The notes under the pieces: model-generated
What the model was told of the DNA's origin: nothing
What the model saw: only the letters and a program-made list of their open reading frames with translations
Database searches by the model: none
Source of the DNA: Eubacterium ventriosum
GTDB taxonomy: Bacteria; Bacillota; Clostridia; Lachnospirales; Lachnospiraceae
Length of the DNA stretch: 64,000 nt
Reading direction: 5' to 3'
Assembly: GCF_025150745.1 (NCBI RefSeq)
Contig: NZ_CP102282.1
Coordinates: forward strand, 1-64,000
Shown: positions 53,576 to 63,095 of the stretch, one piece after another
Position numbering within the stretch: the first letter of the stretch is position 1
How the letters are laid out: every line of letters starts with the position of its first letter
Made by a program: the position numbers and the translations under genes

Positions 53576-54604
53576 TTAATATTCCACAATTTTCCCATCA
53601 TAGAAAGTGCTAAGAATCTCCTGCCATGGCTTGCCATGACCTGCAAGGTATCTGGCATAGCTTATACTCATTCCAAAACCGTGACCGTTGCCTTTAGTTG
53701 TAATTCTTATTCCCTTTTCATATTCTTCTATGCTCATATCTGTAGAATTAAGACCGAGGGCTTTTGAAAAATCATCTGCCAGAACAACAGTATCCCCCAT
53801 TCTTATTTTTAAAGCATAGCCTTCTTTGTCTTTTTCAACAGTTATCAGATTAATAATTTCCTTCTTATCTTTTATATTTTTTAGAATTTCCTTCCCATCT
53901 TTAAATACAACAATGCCATTAGCTGACAGTTTTTCCTTAAACTCATTAACCGTTAAATACCTTGTGCAAAGATATTCCTTCTCCTTTATGTCATTCTGGC
54001 ATATAACACTTTTTAGATAACTATATTCCTTTCCAATAATTTCCTCCCCTAACCTGGTTTTCCCATTACTTATATTATGAAACAGTGGCAAAATAGTCTC
54101 CCCCTGTTTCTTTATTATTTTTCCTTTTGTTTTATCTACTATTCTTTTAATTTTTTTATTTTTCTCATTATATATTTTATAAGAACCTATACCTGTAAAA
54201 TATGCAGCCATTCCTTTGGGGCTTTTAATGTTTTCCCTGCAAAAATCCTGAAATCTGCTGTTTTTTAACTCCCCATAATTTCTATATTCCATTCCCAAAT
54301 CTGAAGCTGCTATTTGAGCTTTGTCCTTCATTTTGTACAAAATATAAGTTCTAATAATAACAGACTTAGCTTTCAAAAGCTCCTCCGGCTCACTTTCGTC
54401 CATCTGCGCCATAAGAACGTAAGATATGAAGTTCTCCATATCCATTTCAAAGCTGTAGTTTTTATTATCCACTAATATTGTTTTCCCTGAGGGCTTAGCC
54501 TTAGATATTTTGTTTCCGTTTACAAGAACACATACACTACCTATAACTAACGGGAAAAAAATCGAAAATAATATTAGCATAATAAACTTTTTTCTATCTG
54601 TCAT
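53576..54604 (-). CDS. spoIID: Stage II sporulation protein D
   Basis: A 342-residue membrane-anchored lytic transglycosylase used in engulfment. One N-terminal helix (residues ~7-27), then the SpoIID domain: DMENFISYVLMAQM, EELLKAKSVIIRTYILYK (the catalytic-glutamate helix region) and the C-terminal GNGHGFGMSISYARYLAGHG. These match the family. It forms a unit with the downstream SpoIIQ-like gene, showing that the organism can sporulate or descends from spore formers. Confidence 0.92.
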   Translation of the reverse strand: MTDRKKFIMLILFSIFFPLVIGSVCVLVNGNKISKAKPSGKTILVDNKNYSFEMDMENFISYVLMAQMDESEPEELLKAKSVIIRTYILYKMKDKAQIAASDLGMEYRNYGELKNSRFQDFCRENIKSPKGMAAYFTGIGSYKIYNEKNKKIKRIVDKTKGKIIKKQGETILPLFHNISNGKTRLGEEIIGKEYSYLKSVICQNDIKEKEYLCTRYLTVNEFKEKLSANGIVVFKDGKEILKNIKDKKEIINLITVEKDKEGYALKIRMGDTVVLADDFSKALGLNSTDMSIEEYEKGIRITTKGNGHGFGMSISYARYLAGHGKPWQEILSTFYDGKIVEY

Positions 54605-54675
54605 TTGGTTATTCCTAAAAATCCCTTATACTAACTTATTTTTCAAAAATCATTTATATGATTGTAGTGCATACA

Positions 54676-54720
54676 AAAACCCCAAAAAACCAGACATTAC
54701 ATTCTAACTTTTTGGGGTTT
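54676..54720. terminator. Terminator after glgP
   Basis: AAAACCCCAAAAA (54676-54688) and TTTTTGGGGTTT (54709-54720) form a 12-bp stem whose ends are A- and T-rich on both strands. Confidence 0.85.
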
Positions 54721-54775
54721 CATTTTAATTATATTTGATTATATCTATTGTGACACTTTCACAATTTTCTGTAAT

Positions 54776-57256
54776 CTATACGTCCATTTTAACTTTTACT
54801 TTTTCAAGATGCCAAATATCCTGTACGTATTCTTCGATTGTTCTGTCAGATGTAAACTTACCAACATTAGCTACATTTAACATAGCTGACTTAGCCCAGC
54901 CTTCTTCGTTTCTGTAAGCTTCTTCAACTCTCTTCTGAGCTGCTGCATATGACTTGAAATCTTTAAGAATAAAGTATCTGTCAGCAACATCTGTTTCCTG
55001 AGTGTTAAGTAATGAGTTGTAAATTGGTCTGAATCTTTCAGGATCATCTGGAGAATAGAATCCGTTAATCAACTGCATAAGAACTTTTCTAATGTCCATA
55101 TCTGAATTGAAAATATCCATTGGATTATATCCGCCATTGTTTTCGTAGTTAATAACTTCATCTGAAGATAAACCAAAGATAAATGCATTTTCTTCGCCAA
55201 CTTCATCAACTATTTCTACGTTAGCACCATCCATTGTTCCAAGTGTCAAAGCACCATTTAACATAAACTTCATATTACCTGTACCTGAAGCTTCTTTTGA
55301 TGCTGTTGAAATCTGTTCTGAAACATCTGCTGCCGCAAAAATGATTTCAGCATTTGATACACGGTAGTTTTCAATAAATACAACTTTAATCTTTCCATTA
55401 ATTGATTCATCATTGTTAATTACATCAGCAACGCTATTGATTAACTTGATTGTAAGCTTAGCAATCTTGTAACCTGCTGCTGCTTTTGCACCAAAGATAA
55501 ATGTTCTTGGATAAAATTCCATTTCAGGATGTTCCTTAATCTGGTTGTATAAATACATTACATGTAAAATATTTAATAACTGACGCTTATATTCATGAAG
55601 TCTCTTAACCTGAACATCAAAAATCGAACGTGGGTCTACATCAATACCATTATGTTCTTTAATGTATTTTGCAAGACGTACTTTGTTCTGATATTTAATA
55701 TTCATAAATTCAGCCTGAGCTTTCTTGTCATCTGCGTATACTTCTATTCCCTTAATCTTTGGAAGGTCTGTAATCCAGTCATCTCCAACCTTTCCTGTAA
55801 CCCATTCTGAAAGAAGTGGATTAGCATGGAGAAGGAATCTTCTCTGTGTAATACCGTTAGTCTTATTGTTAAACTTCTCCGGCATCATTTCATAGAAATC
55901 TTTTAATTCCTGATGTTTTAAAATTTCTGTATGAAGTTTTGCTACACCGTTAACTGAGAAACCTGCACAAATTGCAAGATGAGCCATCTTAACCTGACCA
56001 TCATAGATAATTGCCATCTTAGCAACTTTATCATGATTTCCAGGGTATTTGTTTTCGATTTCAATACAAAATCTTCTGTTGATTTCTTCAATAATCTGGT
56101 AACATCTTGGAAGTAATCTTGAGAATAATTCAATTGGCCATTTTTCAAGAGCTTCGCTCATGATTGTATGGTTAGTGTATGCGCATGCATGTGTTGTAAT
56201 GTCCCAAGCTTCATCCCATTCTAAGTTATATTCATCCATTAATAATCTCATAAGTTCTGCAACTGTAAGTGTTGGATGAGTATCGTTCATCTGGAATACT
56301 ACCTTTTCAGGTAATTTTCTAATATCATCATGATTCTTTAAGTATTTCTTAATTGCTGTCTGTAAACTTGCTGAAACAAAGAAATACTGCTGTTTTAATC
56401 TTAATTCCTTACCTGCATAATGATTGTCATTAGGATAAAGAACTTCTGTAATAGTCTTTGCAAGATTCTCCTGTTCAACTGCAGCCATATATGAACCCTT
56501 GTCAAATTCATCAAGATTAAAGTGTACTACAGGTTCAGCGTCCCAAATTCTTAATGTATTAACTACGTTGTTTCCGTAACCAACGATTGGCATATCATAT
56601 GGAATAGCATTAACTGACTGGTAGCCTTCCTGAATAAAATAATTACGTCCGTCTCTGTTTTCTACTCTTACATATCCGCCAAACTTAACTTCACAAGCAT
56701 ATTCTTCACGCTTGATTTCTAATGGATTAGCATGTCTTAACCAGTCTTCAGGTATTTCTTTCTGATATCCGTTTTCAATCTTCTGCTGGAACATACCGTA
56801 TTTGTATCTGATACCACATCCATAAGCCGGATAGTTAAGTGTTGACAAACTATCTAAGAAACATGCTGCCAATCTACCAAGACCACCATTACCTAAAGCT
56901 GCATCAGGTTCCTGATCTTCGATTACATTAAGATCAAGTCCTAATTCTTCAATAGCCTCCTTGATTTCATCTCTGCTTGAAAGATTGATAATCATATTTC
57001 CAAGAGCACGGCCCATAAGAAATTCCATTGATAAATAGTATACAATCTTAGCATCCTTCTCATCATATGCTTTCTGAGTTGCTATCCACTGATCGATCAC
57101 AATATCCTTTACTGCATAAGCAACACATACAAACTTATGTCTGTCACTTATTTCATCAAGGCTTTTTCTGTAAAGCATTTTAGCCTGTTCTTTCACACGC
57201 TTCTTGAATTCTGCCTTGAATTCTTCATGCTTTTCCATACCTTCGTTCTTAGCCAT
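54776..57256 (-). CDS. glgP: Glycogen/starch phosphorylase
   Basis: An 826-residue GT35 enzyme releasing glucose 1-phosphate from glycogen. Landmarks: YYLSMEFLMGRAL (~residues 68-80), DAALGNGGLGRLAACFLDS (~residues 98-116), VFQMNDTHPTLTVAELMR, RVHEYKRQLLN-type VKRLHEYKRQLLN, and the PLP lysine in EASGTGNMKFMLNG. Full family length. AAGGAGA precedes the ATG. Not joined to other glycogen genes here; it follows ileS on the same strand with a 97-base gap containing an inverted repeat. Confidence 0.97.
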   Translation of the reverse strand: MAKNEGMEKHEEFKAEFKKRVKEQAKMLYRKSLDEISDRHKFVCVAYAVKDIVIDQWIATQKAYDEKDAKIVYYLSMEFLMGRALGNMIINLSSRDEIKEAIEELGLDLNVIEDQEPDAALGNGGLGRLAACFLDSLSTLNYPAYGCGIRYKYGMFQQKIENGYQKEIPEDWLRHANPLEIKREEYACEVKFGGYVRVENRDGRNYFIQEGYQSVNAIPYDMPIVGYGNNVVNTLRIWDAEPVVHFNLDEFDKGSYMAAVEQENLAKTITEVLYPNDNHYAGKELRLKQQYFFVSASLQTAIKKYLKNHDDIRKLPEKVVFQMNDTHPTLTVAELMRLLMDEYNLEWDEAWDITTHACAYTNHTIMSEALEKWPIELFSRLLPRCYQIIEEINRRFCIEIENKYPGNHDKVAKMAIIYDGQVKMAHLAICAGFSVNGVAKLHTEILKHQELKDFYEMMPEKFNNKTNGITQRRFLLHANPLLSEWVTGKVGDDWITDLPKIKGIEVYADDKKAQAEFMNIKYQNKVRLAKYIKEHNGIDVDPRSIFDVQVKRLHEYKRQLLNILHVMYLYNQIKEHPEMEFYPRTFIFGAKAAAGYKIAKLTIKLINSVADVINNDESINGKIKVVFIENYRVSNAEIIFAAADVSEQISTASKEASGTGNMKFMLNGALTLGTMDGANVEIVDEVGEENAFIFGLSSDEVINYENNGGYNPMDIFNSDMDIRKVLMQLINGFYSPDDPERFRPIYNSLLNTQETDVADRYFILKDFKSYAAAQKRVEEAYRNEEGWAKSAMLNVANVGKFTSDRTIEEYVQDIWHLEKVKVKMDV

Positions 57257-57353
57257 ATTAAATCTCCTTTTTTATGCTATTAGAGAGAAACAATGACAGG
57301 CATTGCTTCTCTCTTTTTAATAAATTTTATAGCCAAATATTTCAAGTCAAATT

Positions 57354-60300
57354 CTAAAGAGCTTTTTCTACACCAAAAGTTACCTTTTCACCGTTAATAT
57401 TCCACTCTTTTTCATACCCGTTTATTTTACCAAATATGACATTATCTGCCAACACTTCAGACTTAATTTCGTCAAGATTGTTCTCAATTATAGCTTTTAT
57501 TGTATCGTTTTTATCCACATTTACCACAATTTTGTCCATTACCTGGAAATCAGCTTCTTTTCTCATTGTCTGAATCTTACTGATTATTTCTCTAACAAAT
57601 CCTTCTTCAATAAGTTCATCTGAAAGTTTTGTATCAAGTACTACAGTAATATTATTATCGCTTTCTGATACATATCCCTCAACCTGAGCCATATCAATAA
57701 GTAAATCTTCTTTTTCAAGAACTACTTCGTTGCCGTCAAAATCGAATGTTAAAGGTTCTCCGGCATTAATCTTATCCATAGCTGCATTTCCGTCTAATGA
57801 TGATAATGCTTCTTTAATCTTGCCTAAGAATTTACCATATTTAGGTCCAACTGTTCTAAGCTGTGGCTTAAATGAATATGAAGTAAATGCTCTTACATCA
57901 TCTGTAAACTCAACTTCCTTAACATTTAATTCTTCTTCAATGATTTCTTTGTAGAAATCAGATAATTCAAATTCTGCCTTAACGAACATCTTTCCAATTG
58001 GCTGTCTATTCTTAATTGCAGATGCATTTCTACATGCACGACCAAGTACTACAATATCAAGTACTCTTTCCATGTTTTCTTCCAATTCTTTGTCAATGTA
58101 AGATTCATTAACTTCTGGGAAGTCACATAAATGAATACTTTCAGGTGCTGTTTCATCTACGCTTCTTACGATATTCTGATAAATATCTTCTGTCATAAAT
58201 GGAATCATTGGTGCAGCAGCCTTTGATACTGTAACAAGTGCTTTATATAATGTCATGTAAGCATTAATCTTATCCTGTGGCATGTCTTTTGCCCAGAAAC
58301 GTTCTCTTGAACGTCTTACATACCAGTTACTCATATCATCTACAAAATCATCTAATGCTCTTGCAGCTTCAGGGATTCTGTAGTTACCAAGGTTTTCATC
58401 TACTGCCTTAACCATAGAGTTAAGTTTTGATAATAACCATTTATCCATAACACTTAATTTATCATAATCAAGTGTGTATTTTGTTGGGTCAAACTGATCA
58501 ATTTCAGCATATAAGACATAGAACGCATATGTGTTCCAAAGTGTTCCCATAAACTTACGCTGTCCTTCCTGAACTGCTTTACCATGGAAACGGTTTGGAA
58601 GCCATGGAGCTGAGTTAGTGTAGAAATACCATCTGATGGCATCGGCACCGTACTGTCCTAATGCTTCAAAAGGATCTACTGCGTTACCCTTTGACTTACT
58701 CATCTTCTGTCCGTTTTCGTCCTGAACATGACCAAGTACGATTACGTTCTTGTATGGAGCCTTATCAAACAATAATGTTGATTCAGCCATTAATGAATAG
58801 AACCATCCTCTTGTCTGGTCAACAGCTTCTGAGATAAAATCTGCAGGGAACTGTTTTTCAAATAAATCTTTATTTTCAAATGGATAATGATGCTGTGCAA
58901 ATGGCATTGCTCCTGAGTCGAACCAGCAGTCAATAACTTCAGGTACTCTCTTCATTGTGCCACCACACTCTTTACACTTAAATGTTACCTCATCAATGTA
59001 AGGTCTGTGTAATTCAACCTTAGCATTATCAGGATTTCCACTTCTTTCTGCTAATTCTGCACGGCTGCCAATTGATTCCTGACATCCGCAATCGCAACAT
59101 TCCCAGATATTAAGTGGTGTACCCCAATAACGGTTTCTTGAAATACCCCAATCCTGTACATTTTCAAGCCAGTTTCCAAAACGTCCTTCACCGATTGATT
59201 TTGGAATCCAGTTTACAGTGTTATTATTTGCAACAAGTTTATCCTTAACTTCTGTCATCTTAATAAACCATGATTCTCTTGCATAATAGATTAATGGTGT
59301 ATCACATCTCCAGCAATGTGGATAATCATGTTCAAACTTAGGTGCATCAAATAACTGTCCTCTCTTGTCAAGGTCTACTAATACCTTAGGATCAGCATCC
59401 TTTACAAATAAACCTGCATAAGGTGTGTCTTCTGTAAGTTCACCCTTGTCATTTACAAGCTGTACAAAAGGAAGGTCATAGTTACGTCCTACATTAGCAT
59501 CATCTTCACCGAAAGCAGGAGCAATATGAACAATACCTGTACCATCACTCATAGTAACGTATGTGTCACATGTTACAAAGAAACCTTTCTTTCTCTGCTT
59601 ATCAGCAATAGCCTTTGCACATTCATATAATGGTTCATATTCTTTATATTCAAGGTCAGCACCCTTCATTGTTTCTAATACTTCATAAGCTTTTTCGTCT
59701 TCTGTTGCAAGCTTTCCTAATACTGTGTCAAGTAAAGCTTCTGCCATATAATAAGTATATCCGTCAGCTGCTTTAACCTTGCAGTATGTGTCATTAGGGT
59801 TAACACAAAGAGCTACGTTAGATGGAAGAGTCCAAGGTGTTGTTGTCCATGCAAGGAAATATGCATCTTCACCAACAACTTTAAATCTTACGATAGCTGA
59901 ACGTTCCTTAACTGCCTTGTATCCCTGTGCAACTTCCTGTGATGAAAGAGGTGTTCCACATCTTGGGCAATAAGGTACAATCTTAAAACCTTTGTATAAT
60001 AATTTCTTATCCCAGATAGTCTTTAAAGCCCACCATTCAGATTCAATAAAATTATCATCATAAGTTACATATGGGTTCTCCATATCTGCCCAGAAACCAA
60101 CTGTTCCTGAGAAGTCTTCCCACATTCCCTTGTATTTCCATACAGATTCCTTACATTTCTTAATGAAAGGTTCCATACCGTATTCTTCAATCTGTTCTTT
60201 TCCATTTAAACCTAATAATTTTTCTACTTCAAGTTCTACAGGAAGTCCGTGTGTGTCCCATCCTGCCTTTCTTGGAACCATATATCCCTTCATTGTTCTG

Positions 60301-60512
60301 TATCTAGGGATCATATCTTTAATTACACGTGTTAATACGTGTCCGATATGTGGTTTTCCGTTAGCTGTTGGAGGTCCATCATAAAAAGTATATGTTGGTC
60401 CTTCTTTTCTATTTTCCATACTTTTTTCAAAGATGTGATTGTCATCCCAGAATTTTTCTGTTTCTTTTTCTCTGTCAACAAAGTTCAAATTGGTTGATAC
60501 CTTCTTGTACAT
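57354..60512 (-). CDS. ileS: Isoleucyl-tRNA synthetase, long (type 2) form
   Basis: A 1052-residue class I synthetase. The HIGH motif is in PTANGKPHIGHVLTR (~residues 48-62) and KMSKS in GQKMSKSKGNAVDP (~residues 604-617). The editing domain contains TTPWTLPSN and GTGIVHIAPAFGEDD, and WYVRRSRERFW lies in the anticodon-binding domain. Length and the PTANGKPHIGHV signature place it in the IleRS2 type, which is usually less sensitive to mupirocin than the ~930-residue type 1. Expression is controlled by the T-box leader upstream (60843-61148), separated from the start by a palindromic insert. AAAGGAG precedes the ATG. Confidence 0.97.
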   Translation of the reverse strand: MYKKVSTNLNFVDREKETEKFWDDNHIFEKSMENRKEGPTYTFYDGPPTANGKPHIGHVLTRVIKDMIPRYRTMKGYMVPRKAGWDTHGLPVELEVEKLLGLNGKEQIEEYGMEPFIKKCKESVWKYKGMWEDFSGTVGFWADMENPYVTYDDNFIESEWWALKTIWDKKLLYKGFKIVPYCPRCGTPLSSQEVAQGYKAVKERSAIVRFKVVGEDAYFLAWTTTPWTLPSNVALCVNPNDTYCKVKAADGYTYYMAEALLDTVLGKLATEDEKAYEVLETMKGADLEYKEYEPLYECAKAIADKQRKKGFFVTCDTYVTMSDGTGIVHIAPAFGEDDANVGRNYDLPFVQLVNDKGELTEDTPYAGLFVKDADPKVLVDLDKRGQLFDAPKFEHDYPHCWRCDTPLIYYARESWFIKMTEVKDKLVANNNTVNWIPKSIGEGRFGNWLENVQDWGISRNRYWGTPLNIWECCDCGCQESIGSRAELAERSGNPDNAKVELHRPYIDEVTFKCKECGGTMKRVPEVIDCWFDSGAMPFAQHHYPFENKDLFEKQFPADFISEAVDQTRGWFYSLMAESTLLFDKAPYKNVIVLGHVQDENGQKMSKSKGNAVDPFEALGQYGADAIRWYFYTNSAPWLPNRFHGKAVQEGQRKFMGTLWNTYAFYVLYAEIDQFDPTKYTLDYDKLSVMDKWLLSKLNSMVKAVDENLGNYRIPEAARALDDFVDDMSNWYVRRSRERFWAKDMPQDKINAYMTLYKALVTVSKAAAPMIPFMTEDIYQNIVRSVDETAPESIHLCDFPEVNESYIDKELEENMERVLDIVVLGRACRNASAIKNRQPIGKMFVKAEFELSDFYKEIIEEELNVKEVEFTDDVRAFTSYSFKPQLRTVGPKYGKFLGKIKEALSSLDGNAAMDKINAGEPLTFDFDGNEVVLEKEDLLIDMAQVEGYVSESDNNITVVLDTKLSDELIEEGFVREIISKIQTMRKEADFQVMDKIVVNVDKNDTIKAIIENNLDEIKSEVLADNVIFGKINGYEKEWNINGEKVTFGVEKAL

Positions 60513-60539
60513 TTCAATCTCCTTTCTTTTTTGTCATCA

Positions 60540-60772
60540 GATGTTTGCGAAAATAATGTATTCCCGGTATGCGACAGATTTTTCTGCAAGCAAACACGTT
60601 AATTTTCTTATTTTGCTCCGCCGCCTATGGTACAGCGAAAAACTAAACTCGCTCCGCTTGGACAGTAGTTTTATCGCTGTACACTATGCTCGCAAAATTA
60701 CGAAAATTTGCCTATTGTTTGCTTGCAGAAAAATCTGTCGCATATCCTATCTGCATTGTTTTCGAAAACATC
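60540..60772. repeat. Long palindromic element with conserved core, copy 2 (in the ileS leader)
   Basis: A 233-bp near-palindrome. Perfect 26-base arms (60570-60595 and 60717-60742) flank a core that, read on the minus strand, matches the copy at 52305-52486. The inner hairpin is GTACAGCGA...TCGCTGTAC. An outermost weaker pairing GATGTTT...AAACATC closes it. It lies between the T-box terminator and the ileS ribosome binding site, so it is transcribed into the ileS mRNA. Confidence 0.85.
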
Positions 60773-60818
60773 CAATGATATCTGTGTATTTATTTTATTG
60801 TGCGTCCACTATGGAGCA

Positions 60819-60852
60819 CTTTTTATTTAGTGTGTAAACACTAAATAAAAAG
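60819..60852. terminator. Second hairpin after the T-box terminator
   Basis: CTTTTTATTTAGTGT and ACACTAAATAAAAAG form a perfect 15-bp stem with a 4-base loop, overlapping the T-run of the T-box terminator. It may reinforce termination. Confidence 0.7.
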
Positions 60853-61148
60853 GCTCCCGCCCTGTAAAGGACGAAAGCCTGTATTTTCGTTAACCACCTT
60901 TTACAGCATACGCAGGATTTCTCCTTTAATATGTGTTCCCTTTAACGGTGGATACCGTCAGCGCCTACTAAACTTTATACGTTCTTTGGGCTGCAACTCC
61001 AGAGTGATGTTCATATACCTGCTACTTGTATTCGGCTTCCACCTTATCCGAACTCTCTATAACGTTCACTATGCATTATTTATGCAAGGCAACTACTGTC
61101 TCTATCAACGCTTTTATTATTTTATTGTCCTTTTGGACTTTTTCTTAC
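60843..61148 (-). ncRNA. T-box leader (Ile specifier) of ileS
   Basis: Read on the minus strand: stem I with the AGAGAG-type bulge (61048-61060) and GGTGGAAGCC. The specifier region GAACATCACTCTGGAG has ATC, an isoleucine codon, at 61006-61008. The T-box sequence AAAAGGTGGTTAACG lies at 60888-60902, slightly diverged from the usual AGGGTGGNACCGCG. The terminator AGGCT...AGCCT (about 60851-60880) is followed by TTTTTATTT. Uncharged tRNA-Ile would pair with the specifier and the T-box bulge, favour the antiterminator and allow ileS transcription. Confidence 0.88.
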
Positions 61149-61154
61149 TTTGTT

Positions 61155-61183
61155 ATTCTAATCTAACAAATATCAGTTGTCAA
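61155..61183 (-). promoter_or_regulatory. Promoter of the T-box/ileS unit
   Basis: On the minus strand: -35 TTGACA (61178-61183), 17-base spacer, -10 TAGAAT (61155-61160). It starts 6 bases after the radA stop, so ileS has its own promoter. Confidence 0.75.
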
Positions 61184-61188
61184 CTTTT

Positions 61189-62547
61189 TTAAATAAGTTC
61201 TTCAGCTTCTTTTATATTATTTACCCCAATTATATTGATTCCAGTGATTTCTGTAAGATTTTTCTTGGATACAGCAGGCATTATGCACGTTGTAAAACCA
61301 AGTTTCTTAGCTTCCTGTACTCTTTTGTCTGCCTGTGATACCGCTCTTACTTCTCCTGCAAGCCCTACTTCACCGAAAACTATTGTCTTTGGGTCTATTA
61401 CTCTGTTCTTAAAGCTACTGATTAATGCCATTACTAATGCAAGGTCTAATGCCGGTTCATTGATTTTCATTCCACCTGCTATATTAACATATGCATCATA
61501 ATCGCACATCTGAACTCCAATTCTTTTTTCGATAACTGCCATTAAAAGATTAACTCTGTTATAGTCTGTTCCCACCGCCGTTCGTCTCGGCATTCCAAAG
61601 TTGGTGTGGGATATTAATGCCTGTATTTCTACAAGAATCGGTCTTGTTCCTTCCATTAAACATGCCACAACTGAACCTGAAGCATCCTCAGGTCTTCCAT
61701 CTAACATAAATTCTGACGGATTTAATACTTCCCTAAGTCCTTCTGAACTCATTTCAAATACTCCAATTTCATTAGTTGAACCAAAACGGTTCTTAACTCC
61801 TCGGATTATTCTATATGCTGCATGTCTGTCACCTTCAAAATATAAAACCGTGTCAACCATATGTTCCAAAACCCTAGGTCCTGCAACAACCCCTTCTTTG
61901 GTTACGTGACCTACAATAAATATTGGAATGGTATTACCCTTAGCTAACTGCATAAGAAAGTTAGTTGACTCCCTAACCTGACTTACACTGCCTGGAGCTG
62001 AGCCTATATCCTCTCTTAGCATAGTCTGTATTGAGTCTATTACTACTGCATCAGGTTTTGTTTCTAAAATAACTGACTCTATTATATCAAGGCTTGTCTC
62101 TGACAAAAGACTTAAATTATCGGAAAACTGTCCCATTCTGTTTGCTCTAAGCTTAATCTGCTTAAGGGATTCTTCTCCTGAAATATATAAAATCTTCTTG
62201 CCATTATTTGACATATTTCTACATACCTGAAGAAGTAATGTGGACTTTCCTATTCCCGGATCGCCGCCTACAAGTATTAGCCCGCCGGGAACTACTCCCC
62301 CTCCTAATACTCTGTCCAGTTCTCCAAAACCTGTTGTGATTCTCTCCTCATCATCTGCCGTAACCTGATTTATTGTTACCGGTTTATTATTAATTAATCC
62401 CCTTCTAATGTTATTGTTGGTCTTTGCCCCCATCGGTTCTTCTACAAAAGTTCCTACCTCTTTACATCCCGGACACTGTCCTAACCATTTACTTGACTCG
62501 TAACCGCACTCTTTGCAAAAGAAAACCGTCTTTTTTGATTTTGCCAT
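61189..62547 (-). CDS. radA: DNA repair protein RadA (Sms)
   Basis: A 452-residue RecA-like branch-migration ATPase. N-terminal zinc finger CKECGYES...CPGCKEVG (residues ~11-30), Walker A GGDPGIGKSTLLLQ (~residues 93-106), Walker B AVVIDSIQT, the RadA-specific KNRFGSTNEIGVFEM (~residues 252-266) and the C-terminal Lon-like domain (GGMKINEPALDLALVMAL). It helps process recombination intermediates. In Clostridia radA commonly lies next to clpC, as here. Confidence 0.97.
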   Translation of the reverse strand: MAKSKKTVFFCKECGYESSKWLGQCPGCKEVGTFVEEPMGAKTNNNIRRGLINNKPVTINQVTADDEERITTGFGELDRVLGGGVVPGGLILVGGDPGIGKSTLLLQVCRNMSNNGKKILYISGEESLKQIKLRANRMGQFSDNLSLLSETSLDIIESVILETKPDAVVIDSIQTMLREDIGSAPGSVSQVRESTNFLMQLAKGNTIPIFIVGHVTKEGVVAGPRVLEHMVDTVLYFEGDRHAAYRIIRGVKNRFGSTNEIGVFEMSSEGLREVLNPSEFMLDGRPEDASGSVVACLMEGTRPILVEIQALISHTNFGMPRRTAVGTDYNRVNLLMAVIEKRIGVQMCDYDAYVNIAGGMKINEPALDLALVMALISSFKNRVIDPKTIVFGEVGLAGEVRAVSQADKRVQEAKKLGFTTCIMPAVSKKNLTEITGINIIGVNNIKEAEELI

Positions 62548-62604
62548 GGCTCTCCTATTTTGTTTTGTAGCTTTATTTTATATCTTAATTTAAAATCTTA
62601 CTTA

Positions 62605-63018
62605 TTATGCTGTTACAACTTTTACAGTAGTAAGATTTCCGTTTTCTAAATCTACATCTAATGTAATCTTTCCGCCAACGTCTGTCTTAGATACTCCAAG
62701 GTCTCTGTCTCCAACAAAAACTCTGTATTCCTTGTTAGATTCTAATTCTAATGTAATCTGTGTCTGACCTTTTCCGTCTACGAAAAAGCTTACTTCATCT
62801 GCTGTTTCCTTAAAAACGCTTACTGCTGTTCCCGGAATTGATTCATAAACAAAAGTTCCGTTCTTTTCAAGTTTTGTAATTTCCTTAAATGTTTTTACTT
62901 TATATAAATCTCCATTAACTTCAAAGTCTGCTAACTTTGTTTTCTGTGGTAATTCATAATTACCGAAGCTGATTGAACCATTATTTTCTTTTCTGATTAA
63001 TTCCTTAATTACTGCCAT
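62605..63018 (-). CDS. Conserved hypothetical protein of Lachnospiraceae (often labelled endosialidase-like)
   Basis: A 137-residue, beta-rich, acidic protein: SISFGNYELPQKTKLADFE, then DLYKVKTFKEITKLEKNG and VYESIPGTAV are its conserved blocks. Similar proteins are found in many Lachnospiraceae and are sometimes named endosialidase catalytic beta chain, a label with little support: the protein is too short and no catalytic residues are evident. No signal peptide. ATG follows AGGAGG. It lies between radA and clpC. Confidence 0.7.
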   Translation of the reverse strand: MAVIKELIRKENNGSISFGNYELPQKTKLADFEVNGDLYKVKTFKEITKLEKNGTFVYESIPGTAVSVFKETADEVSFFVDGKGQTQITLELESNKEYRVFVGDRDLGVSKTDVGGKITLDVDLENGNLTTVKVVTA

Positions 63019-63095
63019 TTTGTCCTCCTGTTATTAAATCATCTAATGTGACTTTATCTATTTTTTTTGGTAGTTCTAGTATAATACATTTTAAA

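Noticed and set aside
57262-57320. Terminator between ileS and glgP
   Set aside because: AGAGAGAA...TTCTCTCT forms a good stem but lacks a T-run on the minus strand, so the two genes may be read through; not listed as a terminator.
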